Source: Coptis chinensis
Taxonomy: Eukaryota > Streptophyta > Magnoliopsida > Ranunculales > Ranunculaceae
DNA length: 64,000 bases
NCBI GenBank assembly: GCA_015680905.1
Contig: CM027382.1
Coordinates: 7,599,501 to 7,663,500 of the forward strand
Direction of reading: 5' to 3'
How positions within the stretch are numbered: the first letter of the stretch is position 1; each line of letters starts with the position of its first letter. The position numbers were made by a program, and so were the translations under genes. The notes beneath the pieces were generated by a model that did no database searches, was not told where the DNA came from, and saw nothing but the letters and a program-made list of their open reading frames with translations. This document shows, piece by piece, positions 11,550-23,527 of this stretch.

Positions 11550-11575
11550 TAGCATCATGCACGTGCGTTGCACGT
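11549..11575 (-). mobile_element. Candidate Helitron 3' end (minus orientation)
   Basis: Read on the minus strand, the sequence contains a short hairpin (acgtgc-aac-gcacgt), a spacer and then CTAG followed by T at 11548. This is the arrangement of plant Helitron 3' ends (hairpin, then CTRR, inserted before T). The element would extend to the right; its 5' end was not found. Confidence 0.6.
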
Positions 11576-14500
11576 CTTAACCATATGCTACTGAACCAAA
11601 AAATAAATTTCCCTAATAAAAAACAAAGAGGAGGTCTCCTTTCTAATCTCACAATCAAATCATCGAATGAGACCCCCAGAAATAATTCAAACTGGAACAA
11701 AAATTAGATATATGACATACCAAGTGAAGACAGAAAGTCAACAAAGGACACACATGAACAATAGGCAAACCAATATCAGAAATTCAATTTTTCCAGAAAA
11801 GAAATCATAGTTGTTCACAACATCAAGAAGACATTACCCATTCAAACTTCAAAAATTAAGAGGGAACAAAAATAAATTACACATGAAACTCTAAACTGCA
11901 ATTCCACGCTTGGGACCTTGCAAACAAATCCCTACTTTAATATATAGTTCAAACAAACAAAACTTCTCATCCGCTTGGTTGAAATAAAATCTTGCTCTAT
12001 CAATCTGAACTTTCATGAGCTCTTTTTACCCATCCGAAACCTTCCTCAAAAAAACATCTTCGTCACACAACCCAAATTGTGTAAGATCATCTTGTCGAAA
12101 ATATAATCTCTCTCTTAAAATACTGTTAAGAGAAGTAAAACAACGTTAATGGGTAGAATGGTAGGATTAATATAAGTATTGCTACAATCAAGTTGTAAGG
12201 ATAGTGATGGATTGAGTGAATCTCATAGGAACAACAATCTTATTGAGGATGCAGGGATATGGATAATATGAGATTAGTGACATTTTAGTAAGTTTTGGGA
12301 TTTTTTTATGAGCTTCCTCGACGCCATGTCAAGCATGAGTCTGGTCATAACACTTTCCAATGTTTTATGTGTCTTGTTTTTTACAATGCTTTCACCTGTG
12401 TCATTCCAACAAAGACATTGATGCTTATGAGATAGCATGCTAATATGTTTGAACTACACATGTAATAAATTAAGAGAACATCATTACACGGTTTAATTAT
12501 CTGATCACCATATGTCAGAATCTGCTTCCTTGGCCTCCATTTGTTTGCCTGAAATCCAACAAAGACTTTATAACCTTTGTTTGCCTAAAATCCAACAAAG
12601 ACTTTATAATATTGACACCTGGTACAATACTAAACCATTTTCCTTTTTCATCATAGCTTGTACAACATCAATTTCTAGAACTTGAAGTGAATAACTTTAC
12701 ATGTATGATTGTATGGCACACAAATGCTTAGGACATTGTGACCCTTATGTTTAGTAATGACTCTGGTGCAACTTTACATGTCCACAGAGAATGCTTCCTA
12801 ATACCCAAAGCCAAATTTTTCGTTATGCAGACAATAACTATAAACAGAATGTGTTATCTATTACAAAGACTCAGCTAGTTTATGAGGAAATGAGAGGGAA
12901 GAAATTTACAGGAATCTTCCACTATAATATAATGCTTATTATGTGAATAAGTTGTACCCTCATATTTAAACACGGTTGTTTATTGTAAGTAGGACAATTT
13001 ACAAAATCAGGAGGAATGTGTCAAAGAAACACTCCACCTCAACACGGTTGGTAGGTAGCTGTTTCTCGTCATCCCCGAATATCTAAACAACTTTTGAAAA
13101 GGAAAAATAACACACCCTGAATAAAAATAAACACTAAAAGAACTACTAAATCTGCTAGTACTCTCAAAAAACAAACCAACACCTGACAAAACAATTTCTT
13201 TGTGTGAAACACAAACAGTATACCATTCGAAGAATAAACATGAAATACAAAAATGAATGAAAGATTGACTGTATACTTTCTTATGTTACCATTACACAAA
13301 TAAGCATCCATAAGCTGAGCACACAAACGACAATCTCCATCCAACGCGGATCTCAAAAAAATTCCTTGAAAACTCTTAGCGTTTCTAACTGACCCATGTT
13401 CCAAAACAAACCTTCAATAGCCAAATATAAGCTCGAACACCATGCTCTTCCATTAAAGGAAGAAGATCAAAATCATCATTCATTAATTTCACTGTCAAAT
13501 AACTTATTAATATATACTCACAATAAATTACAGAACTACTAAATTGAACACATTACAAAATCTAACTAATAGATCAAAATACAATTTATTATTATAATGA
13601 ATTCAAAATTTTCAAAAAGAAAAAAAAAATAGTTTAAGACTTTAACTAACTGTTTCTAGAGGAGTAGGATAGGGCACAGGTGCAACATAATTTTTAGTTT
13701 GCAAGTTGTTGTAATGCGGTAAATAAACTTCGAGTGCTAGCACTAACACACCTATCCCCGAATACATCATTATAGATTAGCCAATATCCCAATATTTAGG
13801 CAAGGAGCAACTCTAGTACCTACATACCATGTATTTTTTCAGTTAATCACATATCCACTAAATCATTCATAGAGTATAGAAGCATAACCAAGGTAAATCA
13901 AACTTTATATGTCAAAGGGTTGCTTGTTGGTCCATGTTTACACTTAACGTTATATATATATATATATATATATAGGAAAACCATTCACATATTACAAAGG
14001 GCCAAAATAATCTAACTACACCAACTCATATATATAAAGGAAACCATTCATATATTGTTCCAGTTTCACTTTTGAACTGAAAAATGTTAAAGACTCCATT
14101 ACCTGCTCAAATAGATTAATCATTTACCGATGTTGAATACACATTTAAGCCACTAATGGGTATACTCCTATATAATAATCTTGTTAAAGTTTCCAATCCC
14201 AAATACCAAATATCAGTAAAAGATACCAATTGTAAAACAGAAATAAACATGATACCAATTACAAAATAGAAAGTGTCAGAAACAATACCTGACTGGACTC
14301 ACTGGTTGGAGGATTACATCCCCATAGACTTCCACTATTTTCTTCAATTAAACGAACATTTCCTTTAAGATCTAAACTCTCATTTATGCATAAGCAAGGA
14401 AGTAAACGACAATTGCTGCTGCATAAACCCATTAACATCCATTCCTCCGTTCACCCCATTTTCCAAATCAACAGAGAAGCTTCGGAGCTACTTACAGCAG

Positions 14501-15168
14501 AAAAAACAGACGGCCTATCTCCAATGTTTTTCTTGAATCGCTACACCCATGAATCTTTGTTTATTTTAATAATTCATGCTCACTATGTATACAGCAATTG
14601 CATCAGACCACCGAAGGGTACTGAAAATTATAAATCAACCAATCACACCACATCAAATAAAAACATACAGGTGGACGAATAAGGAGACCGCAGAGAGAGA
14701 GAAAGAGTTTATTTCATAAATCAAATTCAATAAGCTTCCACAATCAAAATCACCGAATAGCCGTTATACACAATCCCGTTAACAAACTGACAACTCTTGA
14801 GCAGATTAATATGATAGAAATAGAGATGGGGAGGAGAGGAAGCTTGAGCAGAGAGACAAACCCTGGAGACAAAGAGATGAAAAACCGAGAAACATAGAGA
14901 AATTTCTAGTAGGAGCAAAATGACAAAACTGCCATCATTTGTTAGGTGAGAAATGACAAAAATGCCCCTGTGACATATGTGAAAACCACTATTCATCGAC
15001 CCCCATATTTTCTAATAATATCCCAAAAAAATAATATAAGTTGGGGGATAACTAGGGATATACGATGTTTTATTTTTATTTTATTTTTTGGATAAAGATT
15101 GTTTTACATTTTTACTTGGGCTGTCTGTTTGAAAAATGCTCTTGAAATCTAACATTATAAACTAATTA
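11576..15168. other. Probable non-autonomous Helitron body and flanking DNA, no gene identified
   Basis: This 3.6-kb stretch holds only short frames. A minus-strand stretch near 13420-13300 is open but matches no family I recognise. A (TA)n run lies at about 13951-13973 and a purine-rich run near 14680-14710. If the terminus at 11549 is real, part of this is Helitron interior. Confidence 0.4.
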
Positions 15169-15200
15169 CTAGTACTCTGGCACGTGCCAAGGCACTTTTC
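15169..15200 (-). mobile_element. Candidate Helitron 3' end (minus orientation)
   Basis: On the minus strand: gtgccttggcacgtgcca, a compact hairpin region, then a short spacer and CTAG followed by T (plus-strand ctag at 15169-15172, preceded by A). The element would extend to the right and could include the orphan exon at 16839-17072, which is also on the minus strand. Confidence 0.55.
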
Positions 15201-15284
15201 TTGAAAGCTAAAAAGCTCAAAAAGAAATGTAGTGCAAAAGGTGTTTGATTTTAACAAAACATAAAGATGTGTGGAGTCCACAAT

Positions 15285-16019
15285 GGGGCGCGGTATTGGC
15301 ACCCCCATAAATGGGACTAGCACCCTTTTGACAAAAAGTAAAACAATAATGGTTATTTCTTATATGTCCTTTTACACCCCACATGCTCATAGTTCTACGG
15401 CGGTTAGCTTGTCGAGATCGACAATCCACCGGCAGGCGATTGCCGTGAGATCTCACAATCTACGGCATCAGGTTGCCGTGAGATCCCATATCCCACGGCA
15501 GGTAGTTGCCTCAACATATTTTTTTTGTGTTTTTTGTTTTTTTTTCACTTCAAATTTTGTGTATTGAACACACACGACGTATGGATACTTCATTTTTTTT
15601 CTTTAAAGTTTCTTTATACACTCCAAGAACAACACCAAAACCATGACAAAAAAATATATGATCAAACCATAATCTTGCTATCTCGCGGCAAATATTTTCA
15701 TATGTTATAAGAAAATTTTGTGATCAAATTAATGAAGAAGAGTTTTGATAATTAATACAAACAAAAACTCCATTTTAGTAAACAAAATCATCTTGCGACA
15801 ACTAACTATTTTTACGGTGGCTATTAAAAAAAATGACCCACGGCAACCACCTTCCGTGGGATATGGGATCTCACGGCAACCCGATGCCGTGGATTGTGTG
15901 ATCCCGCGGTAGTTGCTTGCCATTAGTGTTTTTTGTGTGTTTAATAGAGAGGTGCTAGTACCGTTGAATTGGTCAAAAGAGTGCTAGTTTCATTTATAGT
16001 GGTGTCAATACCGCGACCT
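15285..16019. mobile_element. MULE-type MITE (735 bp) with 9-bp target duplication
   Basis: The direct repeat gtccacaat flanks the element at 15276-15284 and 16020-16028. The ends are inverted: left ggggcgcggtattggcaccc, right ends ggtgtcaataccgcgacct, and the pairing continues through tagcaccctttt/aaaagagtgcta and into repeated gttgccgtgagatc palindromes. A 9-bp duplication is characteristic of Mutator-like elements. There is no transposase; the reading frames on both strands are products of the palindromes. Confidence 0.9.
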
Positions 16020-16028
16020 GTCCACAAT

Positions 16029-16838
16029 AGATAAAAAATAAAAAATAAAAATAAAAAGTTTTGTTGGTTTGTGGCTTTGTGCTAAAGGTGTTTGCCACGA
16101 GTCCACCACTAACCGGCTCAAACCCCTACGCCGCATTATAACGTAGAATAGTTGTGGTGTATGGGAATAGGGGCAACACACATTTACCGATTTACGGCTT
16201 AGCAATTTTAGCCTTTGTCACCGACTCACCGATGCAACTCTAGTTATTGCATTCCTCATGAGTCATGATTCCATTTAATTACTTCGTGCACAGAAAGAAG
16301 AAGGAAAAGGAGATAGTAAAGTCATAAAGACAAAGCACTGTTAGTTTTTCAATCTTTCGAAGATCTTTGTTGGTGAATAAGTCACTCCAACTTTATGTCT
16401 TTATGTTTTTTATATATATAACTATATAAGTGATAAGTCTTATCTTACCGTCATACTGTGTAGGGCGTTCGATATCCATATGGATAGATAAGGAAGTCCA
16501 TTTTTCATTTTGCAGGTTTGAAGTTTGCAACAAAATTTAAAATCTTAAACTTTTAGAGTGCAAGAAGCATCGTAGCGCATATTTATTCAAAGATGGATGA
16601 GTTAAAAGGCAACACAGATTTGGAGCAACGCAACTTAAGATGGAGTTCATACTGAATTACAGAACAATACTCAACCTTCTCATAATTTCCTCACTACCAT
16701 CACCACCACAATATAAGCAACTAACAACAACAGAAACACAAGCACAACCTTGAAAAGAAAACACGTACAGTACACATCTTAAGACTGGTAATATACTAAA
16801 AAAAATGATGAAATAATGATACAGTGATAGCTGGATCA
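16029..16838. other. Non-coding stretch 3' of the orphan exon
   Basis: AT-rich, with no conserved frame. Part of it could be 3' untranslated sequence of the minus-strand exon that ends at 16839. Confidence 0.4.
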
Positions 16839-17072
16839 TTATACTTCAACATAAAACTTGGAGAGTGGATGGTGGCTGGCCTTATTATGCTCAAGTGCAC
16901 GCCTAGCACGGCTTGCTACACATGCATCTCCTTCGAAATCCTTTGCAGTCTCCGCCACTGAAACGTTCAGTCGCGCAAACGCTGGCACAATTGCTGTTCC
17001 TAACACAGGGTCCATTAAACTTTGTACTTGCAGCATAGCAGGTCCTTGCATCAACCTTTTCAACCACCATTT
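16839..17072 (-). pseudogene. Orphan C-terminal exon of an unrecognised conserved plant gene
   Basis: A clean terminal exon on the minus strand: an acceptor CAG at 17075-17073, 77 open codons, and a TAA stop. The peptide starts KWWLKRLMQGPAMLQVQSLM and ends ASHHPLSKFYVEV, with evenly mixed residues and codons that look like selected coding sequence rather than chance. I do not recognise the family. No upstream exon of the same gene is evident on the minus strand in the next kilobases, so it is probably a captured or truncated fragment. It lies to the right of the Helitron-like 3' terminus at 15169 and in the same orientation, which fits Helitron capture. The alternative is the last exon of a gene with very long introns. 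Confidence 0.6.
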
Positions 17073-18902
17073 CTGTTCAGGATTTGAAACAAAGCAACAT
17101 CAGATTAAGTTCTTACGTAATACGGTGAAGTTTCCACTCTCAGATTTCACTCCTCAAAGAAGGGGTTTGCTGAAGTCCAAGAAAATGTGATTTGTCCTGA
17201 AAAGTATTGTTAGCATAACAAGATATTGGTGAACCACTTAGGCACCTAGCCGAATGTGGGTTTCTCTATAGTAGCGCTAGCTAGTGAAAAGGTTGGGTGT
17301 TTGTCCTAAAATGGTGTTAGATAGCTTTGTTAATTAGAATGCATATGCCATATACGTTATATAACACAGCCACCTCGATCAGTAGTGTCTTGATTACCAA
17401 TATACCATAATATTTACTTGTTCAACTGATCCAGCTAAGCTGGGTACACAGAATCAAATTTTCTGTCAAAACAACATGTCTGAGCTATTTAGCTAGTAGT
17501 TAAAATTAGCAGATGACATAGTGTGTTATCATGGGATGAGAATCAGCATTTTTGGTCACTAGGGTGACCCTAAGTGAAGTGTTTTTAAGAAAAAATTGAG
17601 CCTTCAGTAGAAACAGAACGCCAAGATTTTCTAAACAAAGTGGTAAAGATAACAACTAAAAATGAGCGAGTTTAGAGATGCACCAGATCCCACAAGGAGC
17701 AAGCCTAACAGAATAAGAGCAAACAGAGGATTTTTCTTCATGAGTGCCATCTCTAATAATGCCAACAACTTCTCGACTCTATCTCACTGCTTAGATATCC
17801 TCTGTATTTATAGAGAGAAGAATCCGATTGTTCCAAAACTAGCCTTGTGTCATTACGTAATTCTAAGAGAGTTGCTTGGTGACACATCCTCTGGAAAGTT
17901 CAATGTTGCACCTACATCTTACTGGACCAACTACGCTCTACACTTGCCAAGTTACCCGCTTAGATTTTGGTTTGGCACCGATGAAAAATCTTGACCACCT
18001 GGGTCGTTGTAGTATGTTCTGAAGGTCGCATTTGATACGGGCTCAAAATGTCGTGAGACTGTTCGTCCATAACTTGTGTCCGCATTACAGGGAACCTTTC
18101 TTAACACCTGATTTTGAAATGCAAGCATGCATCCAATTTGTCAAAACATTTGTACATACATCAACACATGGAATTCATTATCTATTGCTATGCACCCACT
18201 TAAATCCAACATCCTTTGATTCACCGCTTCTTCTTACTGTTATCAAGATTACATTAATATCGGATCAAATAGTATGCGAAACATGAATAAGAATATACAA
18301 TTAGTTAGGTATGAAAAGAACAATTATTTACCTGGGGTACCGCAGCACTTCACCTGGGGTTGGCATTAATGCAACTCCAAAAAAACGGAGTTGTTTCTAG
18401 TAGCTAGTTAGGAATTAGGATACCGACCAAACACCACAATATAGGGACCCACTCAATTTGAATTGCCCGATAGGCAGGGCAGTGGAATCATTCGGTAGGA
18501 ATATCTTGTGCCTCTAATAACAAGCTCACGCTTAGAGATTAGGGCCTACTGGAATGTTAATGCATGTATCTAAGACATCTACGCATATAACACATTATCG
18601 ATTTGCCACATGATTAATTGATGAAGTTTATCCTTGAGCAAAAACAAAAAAAAAAAAATTGAAGTTTATCATACGAAGATATCAATACTCAAAAGTGAAA
18701 TATAGGTATGAAGGACAGAAAGAAGCATATATTATCTAAAAGCGTATCTTCTTAAGGGCCTACTGCTGTACTGCAAAAGAAACCAATATAATCTGAGGAA
18801 GACTTCCAAAACAAAAAAAAGTGGCGCTCGCTACCTAGCTGCCACGACGAACGTTGGGCAAAAATTGTGAGCAAGCAAGGATCAATTTCTCGTAGAGTAT
18901 TA
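17073..18902. other. Non-coding stretch
   Basis: Several frames of 80-110 codons occur but none is conserved or begins and ends like an exon. No repeat structure beyond a poly-A run near 18648. Confidence 0.4.
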
Positions 18903-19410
18903 GAGCATTTCTTGATGGTGGTAGTATCACCAGTCAAGTTTGAGGTTGAAATTTGAAGAAAATATCTTTCAATTTTGACCAACTCTAAATAGAGACAAAT
19001 ATTAGTTGCAAATCTGTATGTAGGGTCTATCCTGCGCACCTGTACCATTGTCGCCCTAAATTTAAAAAAATCAAAATAAATAAATAAATAAATAAAAATG
19101 CGACACTCCCACTGTCGCGCCAAATTGAAAAAAAAACCTCTCACGCAACATTCCCACTGTTGCGCGACATTAGTAGACATTAGTAATGGTGCAGTGTGTT
19201 GTAGTCAAAGTCAAAAAACTATTTGGACGGACGACATTAGTGTGTTGCAGTGTGTCGCGCCGCATCCGCATCCGAAATGACAAATTTACATTCACGGATG
19301 CGGCTAGATAGGTAATAACTCCAAATTTGTTTCCACCTAGAGTTAACTTTTCGTGAAATTCTGAATTGTGGAAGCAAATTTGGAGGTAATACTACCACCT
19401 AGAGATGCTC
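18903..19410. mobile_element. Tourist/Harbinger-like MITE (508 bp), TTA target duplication
   Basis: TTA flanks both ends (18900-18902 and 19411-19413). The left end gagcatttcttgatggtggt pairs with the right end accacctagagatgctc, and agtatcacc with ggtaatact. The interior carries smaller palindromes (cactcccactgtcgcg; cattcccactgttgcg). The 3-bp TWA duplication and the size fit PIF/Harbinger MITEs. A 142-codon minus-strand frame across it is spurious. Confidence 0.8.
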
Positions 19411-19462
19411 TTAAGACATTAGAAATTCAATTAGTTTGACTGCATGCATTTGCATAATGGTA

Positions 19463-19820
19463 TAAGAGCATTTCCAATGGAGGTGTAAAAAAAAAACTCA
19501 TTTCCAATAGAACTTGTAAACTGTAGTTAATAAACTAATAACTAATAGAGAAAATAAGGAATTTACTACCCGAATATAAGTTGTTAAAACACTCAAGTGT
19601 CGTCCAAATTTAAAATATATCCAAATGTCCCCTTTTAATTTTTAAGTGTTGATTTCTAATTTTTAAACTCTGAAATCACTCCAAAGGACGTCTAGGGACG
19701 GATGCAAGACTCAACAATAGTGGGCTACTAGTACTAATTCTCACTATTATTTATGAATTTTGAACAAGGGGGGTAATTCTCACTATTATTTATGAGGTTT
19801 TAACAAAGTTGGAGATGCTC
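19463..19820. mobile_element. Possible second Tourist-like MITE, decayed
   Basis: A left end gagcatttccaatggaggtg, preceded by TAA, resembles the ends at 49503, and a right end ttggagatgctc lies at 19809-19820. The flanking duplication does not match at the right side, so boundaries are uncertain. Confidence 0.45.
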
Positions 19821-20040
19821 TGTATGTGTGTTAAAAGCATAGTTCGGAATTTCGGAATTTTCAAAATTCCGACAAATTTAAAAACCGAAATTTATAAAAT
19901 TTCGACTCTTGTTACATTTGAAATTTCAAATGATTTTGAAATTTCAAATATTTCAACTCTATATTCGAAATTCCGTTTTTTTAAAAAATTGAAATTCCGA
20001 CGGAATTCCGGAGTTTCGTTCGGAATCACGAACTATGGTT
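19821..20040. repeat. Low-complexity palindromic tract
   Basis: Dense self-complementary words (gaaatttc, aattccg/cggaatt) over about 180 bp. It may be the remains of a foldback element. It ends in cacgaactatggtt, which is the target site of the adjacent LINE fragment. Confidence 0.6.
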
Positions 20041-20288
20041 GTTTTTTTTGTTTTTTTTTTTTTATATATATATAAAAGGACAAACCACTTCCAAAAATTT
20101 AGGAAGCGCTTCCTACAGAGTTTTCATCTACGGACAAGTGAATCAGAGACCTAGCCGTAGGTGGGTTCAAGCTAAAAAATGGGGGAGCTCTCCTTCCCCT
20201 ACTAGCTAGTGCATGAGCAACAAAATTAGAGTCTCTACGAATAAAATGAAAATGACATGTAAGTGCATGAGCAACAAAATTAGAGTCT
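20041..20288 (-). mobile_element. 5'-truncated LINE fragment (RNase H end) with 14-bp target duplication
   Basis: The 14-mer cacgaactatggtt occurs at 20027-20040 and again at 20289-20302, bracketing the insert. On the minus strand the insert encodes FHFIRRDSNFVAHALASRG followed by RAPPFFSLNPP, the end of the RNase H domain of plant non-LTR retrotransposons, and then runs into an A-rich tail (plus-strand T runs at 20042-20063). At the 5' side, agtgcatgagcaacaaaatt is duplicated (about 20209 and 20261), a sign of aberrant reverse transcription at the 5' junction. Confidence 0.85.
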
Positions 20289-20302
20289 CACGAACTATGG
20301 TT

Positions 20303-20800
20303 AAAAGTAAAGCTTTATCACTTTTTTTAGTCCATGACATGTAAAATGAAATATGGCAATAAATCTGTATAGTTACGTGGAGCTTTCTTTCCCATTTGAG
20401 CCTATGGTCAACAAATTGTTGGCACAGACGTACAGTACATCAAAGGCACCAATCCACCACACCACCACAGCATCAATTATTTACTTATAGCAAAGCCCCC
20501 CACAGCATCAATTATTCAGTGACAGTAAAGTAAGTGATTCGTCACCATTCAGAAACCAGAAGAAATGGTACAGAAAACAAAGTGACCCGACCTCGTGTTA
20601 TTACTGTCGGCACAAAAGGTTAAAGCATGTACCATCTCCATTTCCAAATTTTAAGAATGCCCAGAATGGTAAACTATGAAAAAGAGGTGCAGTTGTACTG
20701 TGGTCCTTTTGAATCATCTACTTTTTTTACCAGGCACCAAACTGTAGTTTTGGGCTTTGGGCTATTGCGGTGACAATGCTATATAATGCTACATTCGTAG
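20303..20800. other. Non-coding stretch
   Basis: Unique AT-rich DNA with a small internal repeat of cacagcatcaattatt (near 20466 and 20502). Nothing else recognised. Confidence 0.4.
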
Positions 20801-21308
20801 CAGTGTTCTAAAAAACGTTGGGCGGTAGTGGGACAGTGGGAGAGTGCCTAGACGGGCTAGGCACTAGACGGTTTTTTTCAAATATATCTTATAATATATA
20901 TAGTAATACACATCTATACTATAATAAATAAAGAAAATCATTTACTATAACTAAAAAAATAACCACAAATAAAAATATTTATTATAAAAATGCGTAATAG
21001 TTTACGAAAATCAACTTCATATAAAAATATATTCTTTTTTATAGTGATATATAATTTACATTGAGTTTTAGTCTTTTAAACTCATTCAAATCTAAAACAT
21101 ATATGGGTCTTTAATTTTCAACATTTAATCAATTCAAAAAAAAAAAAAAAAAAAAAAAAACTTGATTGGACCGCCTAATCGGTCTACCTAGCCCGCCTAA
21201 TTAGTCCACCGATTTTTTAAACGACTTAGGCCTATGCAAGTCGGTTGGGCACCGCCTAGTGCCTAGAGACCTCCTAGGCGGCTGCCTAGACGGATTTTTA
21301 GAACAATG
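20801..21308. mobile_element. hAT-like MITE (508 bp) with 8-bp target duplication
   Basis: Flanked by attcgtag (20793-20800) and attcgtaa (21309-21316), an 8-bp duplication with one mismatch. Terminal inverted repeats are cagtgttctaaaaa and its near complement tttttagaacaatg. The interior is built from repeats of gcctag/ctaggc in both orientations and includes a poly-A run at about 21137-21161. Size, ends and duplication length fit a non-autonomous hAT element. Confidence 0.85.
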
Positions 21309-21316
21309 ATTCGTAA

Positions 21317-22341
21317 TTGGGTGAGGATGGACCGCACTTGGGTTTCAACGGTGTGGGTCTTATGGCGCTCTAGGCTCTAGCTTATATTCCAACTTTTTGG
21401 GCTTCGAGTATGGGCTAACGATCCGGTTAAATTTAACAAGTAGGCTCGAGTCAGTTTTCCCCGCCTTCAATCTAATGGGCTTGGGTCTGGTCTTATGCAG
21501 CCGAGACAAATTTTCATACATACCTGAGTACCTGACCTCCTATTCGAGTTTGGAAATTGGGTAATTTCTCAAACAAGACTCAATAATATTACATTGTCTC
21601 TAATCCGGAGTTCCAGACCATGACAACTTTTCAGCAACTATGTACGTCTATGCTAGCTACTTTACCCTGGAAATTTGGAACAATGCATCTCAAATGTACC
21701 TCCAATTAAATTTCAATGACTTCATCGGAAATGAACCAAATATAATCAAATATCTACTCAATTTATTTCGTCCTTGATATCACACCAGAATCCTCTCATT
21801 CATTAAAAGTTAGAATCAGCGAAAAAGAATGAAAAAATTCCATGTATAAATGCAATGCAAGTATGCAACTATATTTTCAATCGCATATTGTCACAAATTC
21901 ACGATTAAGTATGAGCTGTTTTATCAATTACCAATTTCTCATTATCGACAACAGGGAGCCGAATTCCTAACTGTGACACTCAAAGTCACTACAAATTAAA
22001 CTCTCCTTGATCATTGATCTCTAATTTATATATGCAGTTTAACACCTTACTAATTCGCATAGACACTGAAAAAGTGCTGTTTAAGTATAATTTAAGCTAC
22101 CAGTTCAAATCAATGACATTTCTCCAATTAAAATTTGAGCACTTGACCTGATTGTAGAAGACAGACATAAAATCATACGGATGTACTACTATATGAATGG
22201 AACTAGACACTATTTTCCTGACACAACACTAGATAATGTATCAAATCAATCAAAAGACAAAAGGTTAACAATTCAAATTTCACAAAATGTTGGCATATAT
22301 TCCTCGATAGCCAAAGATTCACCTCTTGTTAACTATCAGTT
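21317..22341. other. Non-coding stretch 3' of the CBM22-only gene
   Basis: No conserved coding. The right part is probably 3' untranslated and downstream sequence of the minus-strand gene ending at 22342. Confidence 0.4.
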
Positions 22342-23527
22342 TCAGTTATCTCCATTTCCGTCGTCTTGACGCTCGTTAGTATTTAGACTAAAAGTAATAC
22401 CTTGAACTGTACCAGATTCTCCAAACCCAACATGAACTGAAAAAGGGCCCACTGAAAAATCAGTAACAGGGGACAATAGTTTGTATGAAAATTCTGGGCC
22501 AGTCCCAGTCCTCAGTGCACACTCAAAAAGAGGACGAAGATCGTTGGCGGCGTCATTCTGGTTCATATTATCATCTCCAAAAGAAACATTCTGCACGACA
22601 AAATAGAGATACTCATTAAAAACAAAGGAATAAGAAGGCAAATACTAGCGGTAAAACATACAACAAATTCTTACAGCCAGGTGTAATTAATGACAGAAGG
22701 ATATGTCCGATATGACAAACATTGAAAATATGATAGCACCAGCTGATCCTCAACAAAGAAGAATATTGTCGTATGTACACATAACTAACCTCAATTACAG
22801 TTGGAGGTTTTGGAGGCTGAACTCGTGCTGGTTTCACGATTAAACTATCCATAAGAATGGCCACTCCACCAGGTGGGCCTTCAATAAAAATGATAGCTCT
22901 TGCTGGGACACTATCCAGTTTGAACTGTCCCTGCATTACCGTCCATGCCTTAGTTGAAGCCTGCAAGCTTCAGAAACCATTACAAGTAAACAGCACAGCA
23001 CAGTTGATAATCCTTTGATGCAAAAGCTTAAAAACTAAAGTCTCCGCGTGCTAATGGAATCAAATTATAAAAGCATAAAGGAAGCAAACTCCTTAGGTCA
23101 GCCACCAGACCACCCAGACCACATATTATGAAGGGCCAATACTGAAATATGTTTCTACAAATAGGACCAAAGTAGTAGAAAATGAAGTAATGCAGGTATA
23201 CAGCTCTTGTCCATCCCATTTTTGAACCCACAAAGTTATCTGTACTAATGCGGTCATTTCGGAATTATTACAGACTGGACTAACCACAGCAGCGACCTCA
23301 TAATCAACTTTTTCCTGCACCCTTCCAGTTATTTCTTGCTGAATTCCATGCCAAGTCTCGGTTCGGTTAGTTGTATAAGAAAAGTATTGGCCAGATACTG
23401 GAAGTATTTTAACAAATTTCTCTACTATAAATGGATTACCCTGACCTCTTCCGGACCAATGACTTAAACCATCATCAAACCGAGGGTTCAGTATGATATT
23501 TTCTTCCTCAATAGTACCACCACCCAT
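22342..23527 (-). CDS. CBM22-only xylanase-like protein, lacks the GH10 domain
   Basis: Three minus-strand exons, 23527-23202, 22967-22790 and 22590-22342, give a 250-residue protein. Residues about 1-168 form one CBM22 carbohydrate-binding domain: ENIILNPRFDDGLSHWSGRG, then GIQQEITGRVQ, TLWVQ, and after the first intron ASTKAWTVMQGQFKL and IFIEGPPGGVAILMDSLIV. These exons match exons 4-5 of the xylanase at 39883-45097 in intron position and phase, and both genes share the same acceptor context before the second of the pair. The last exon starts with an N-x-x-F/Y-G motif like the xylanase but then diverges (DLRPLFECALRTGTG ... GNGDN) and stops, with no third CBM22 and no catalytic domain. A 5' untranslated exon ending near 23865 (minus-strand ctgaagcagcattttcag before gtatcc) suggests a real promoter. 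It is either a functional truncated paralogue, perhaps a wall-binding or regulatory protein, or a pseudogene. The start ATG at 23527 is the first in its exon. Confidence 0.75.

Noticed and set aside
15271-15567. Reading frames on both strands of nearly equal length
   Set aside because: They come from the palindromic arm of the MULE-type MITE; both strands are equally open.
18752-19180. 142-codon minus-strand reading frame
   Set aside because: It lies mostly inside the foldback MITE at 18903-19410 and consists of low-complexity, palindrome-derived peptide.
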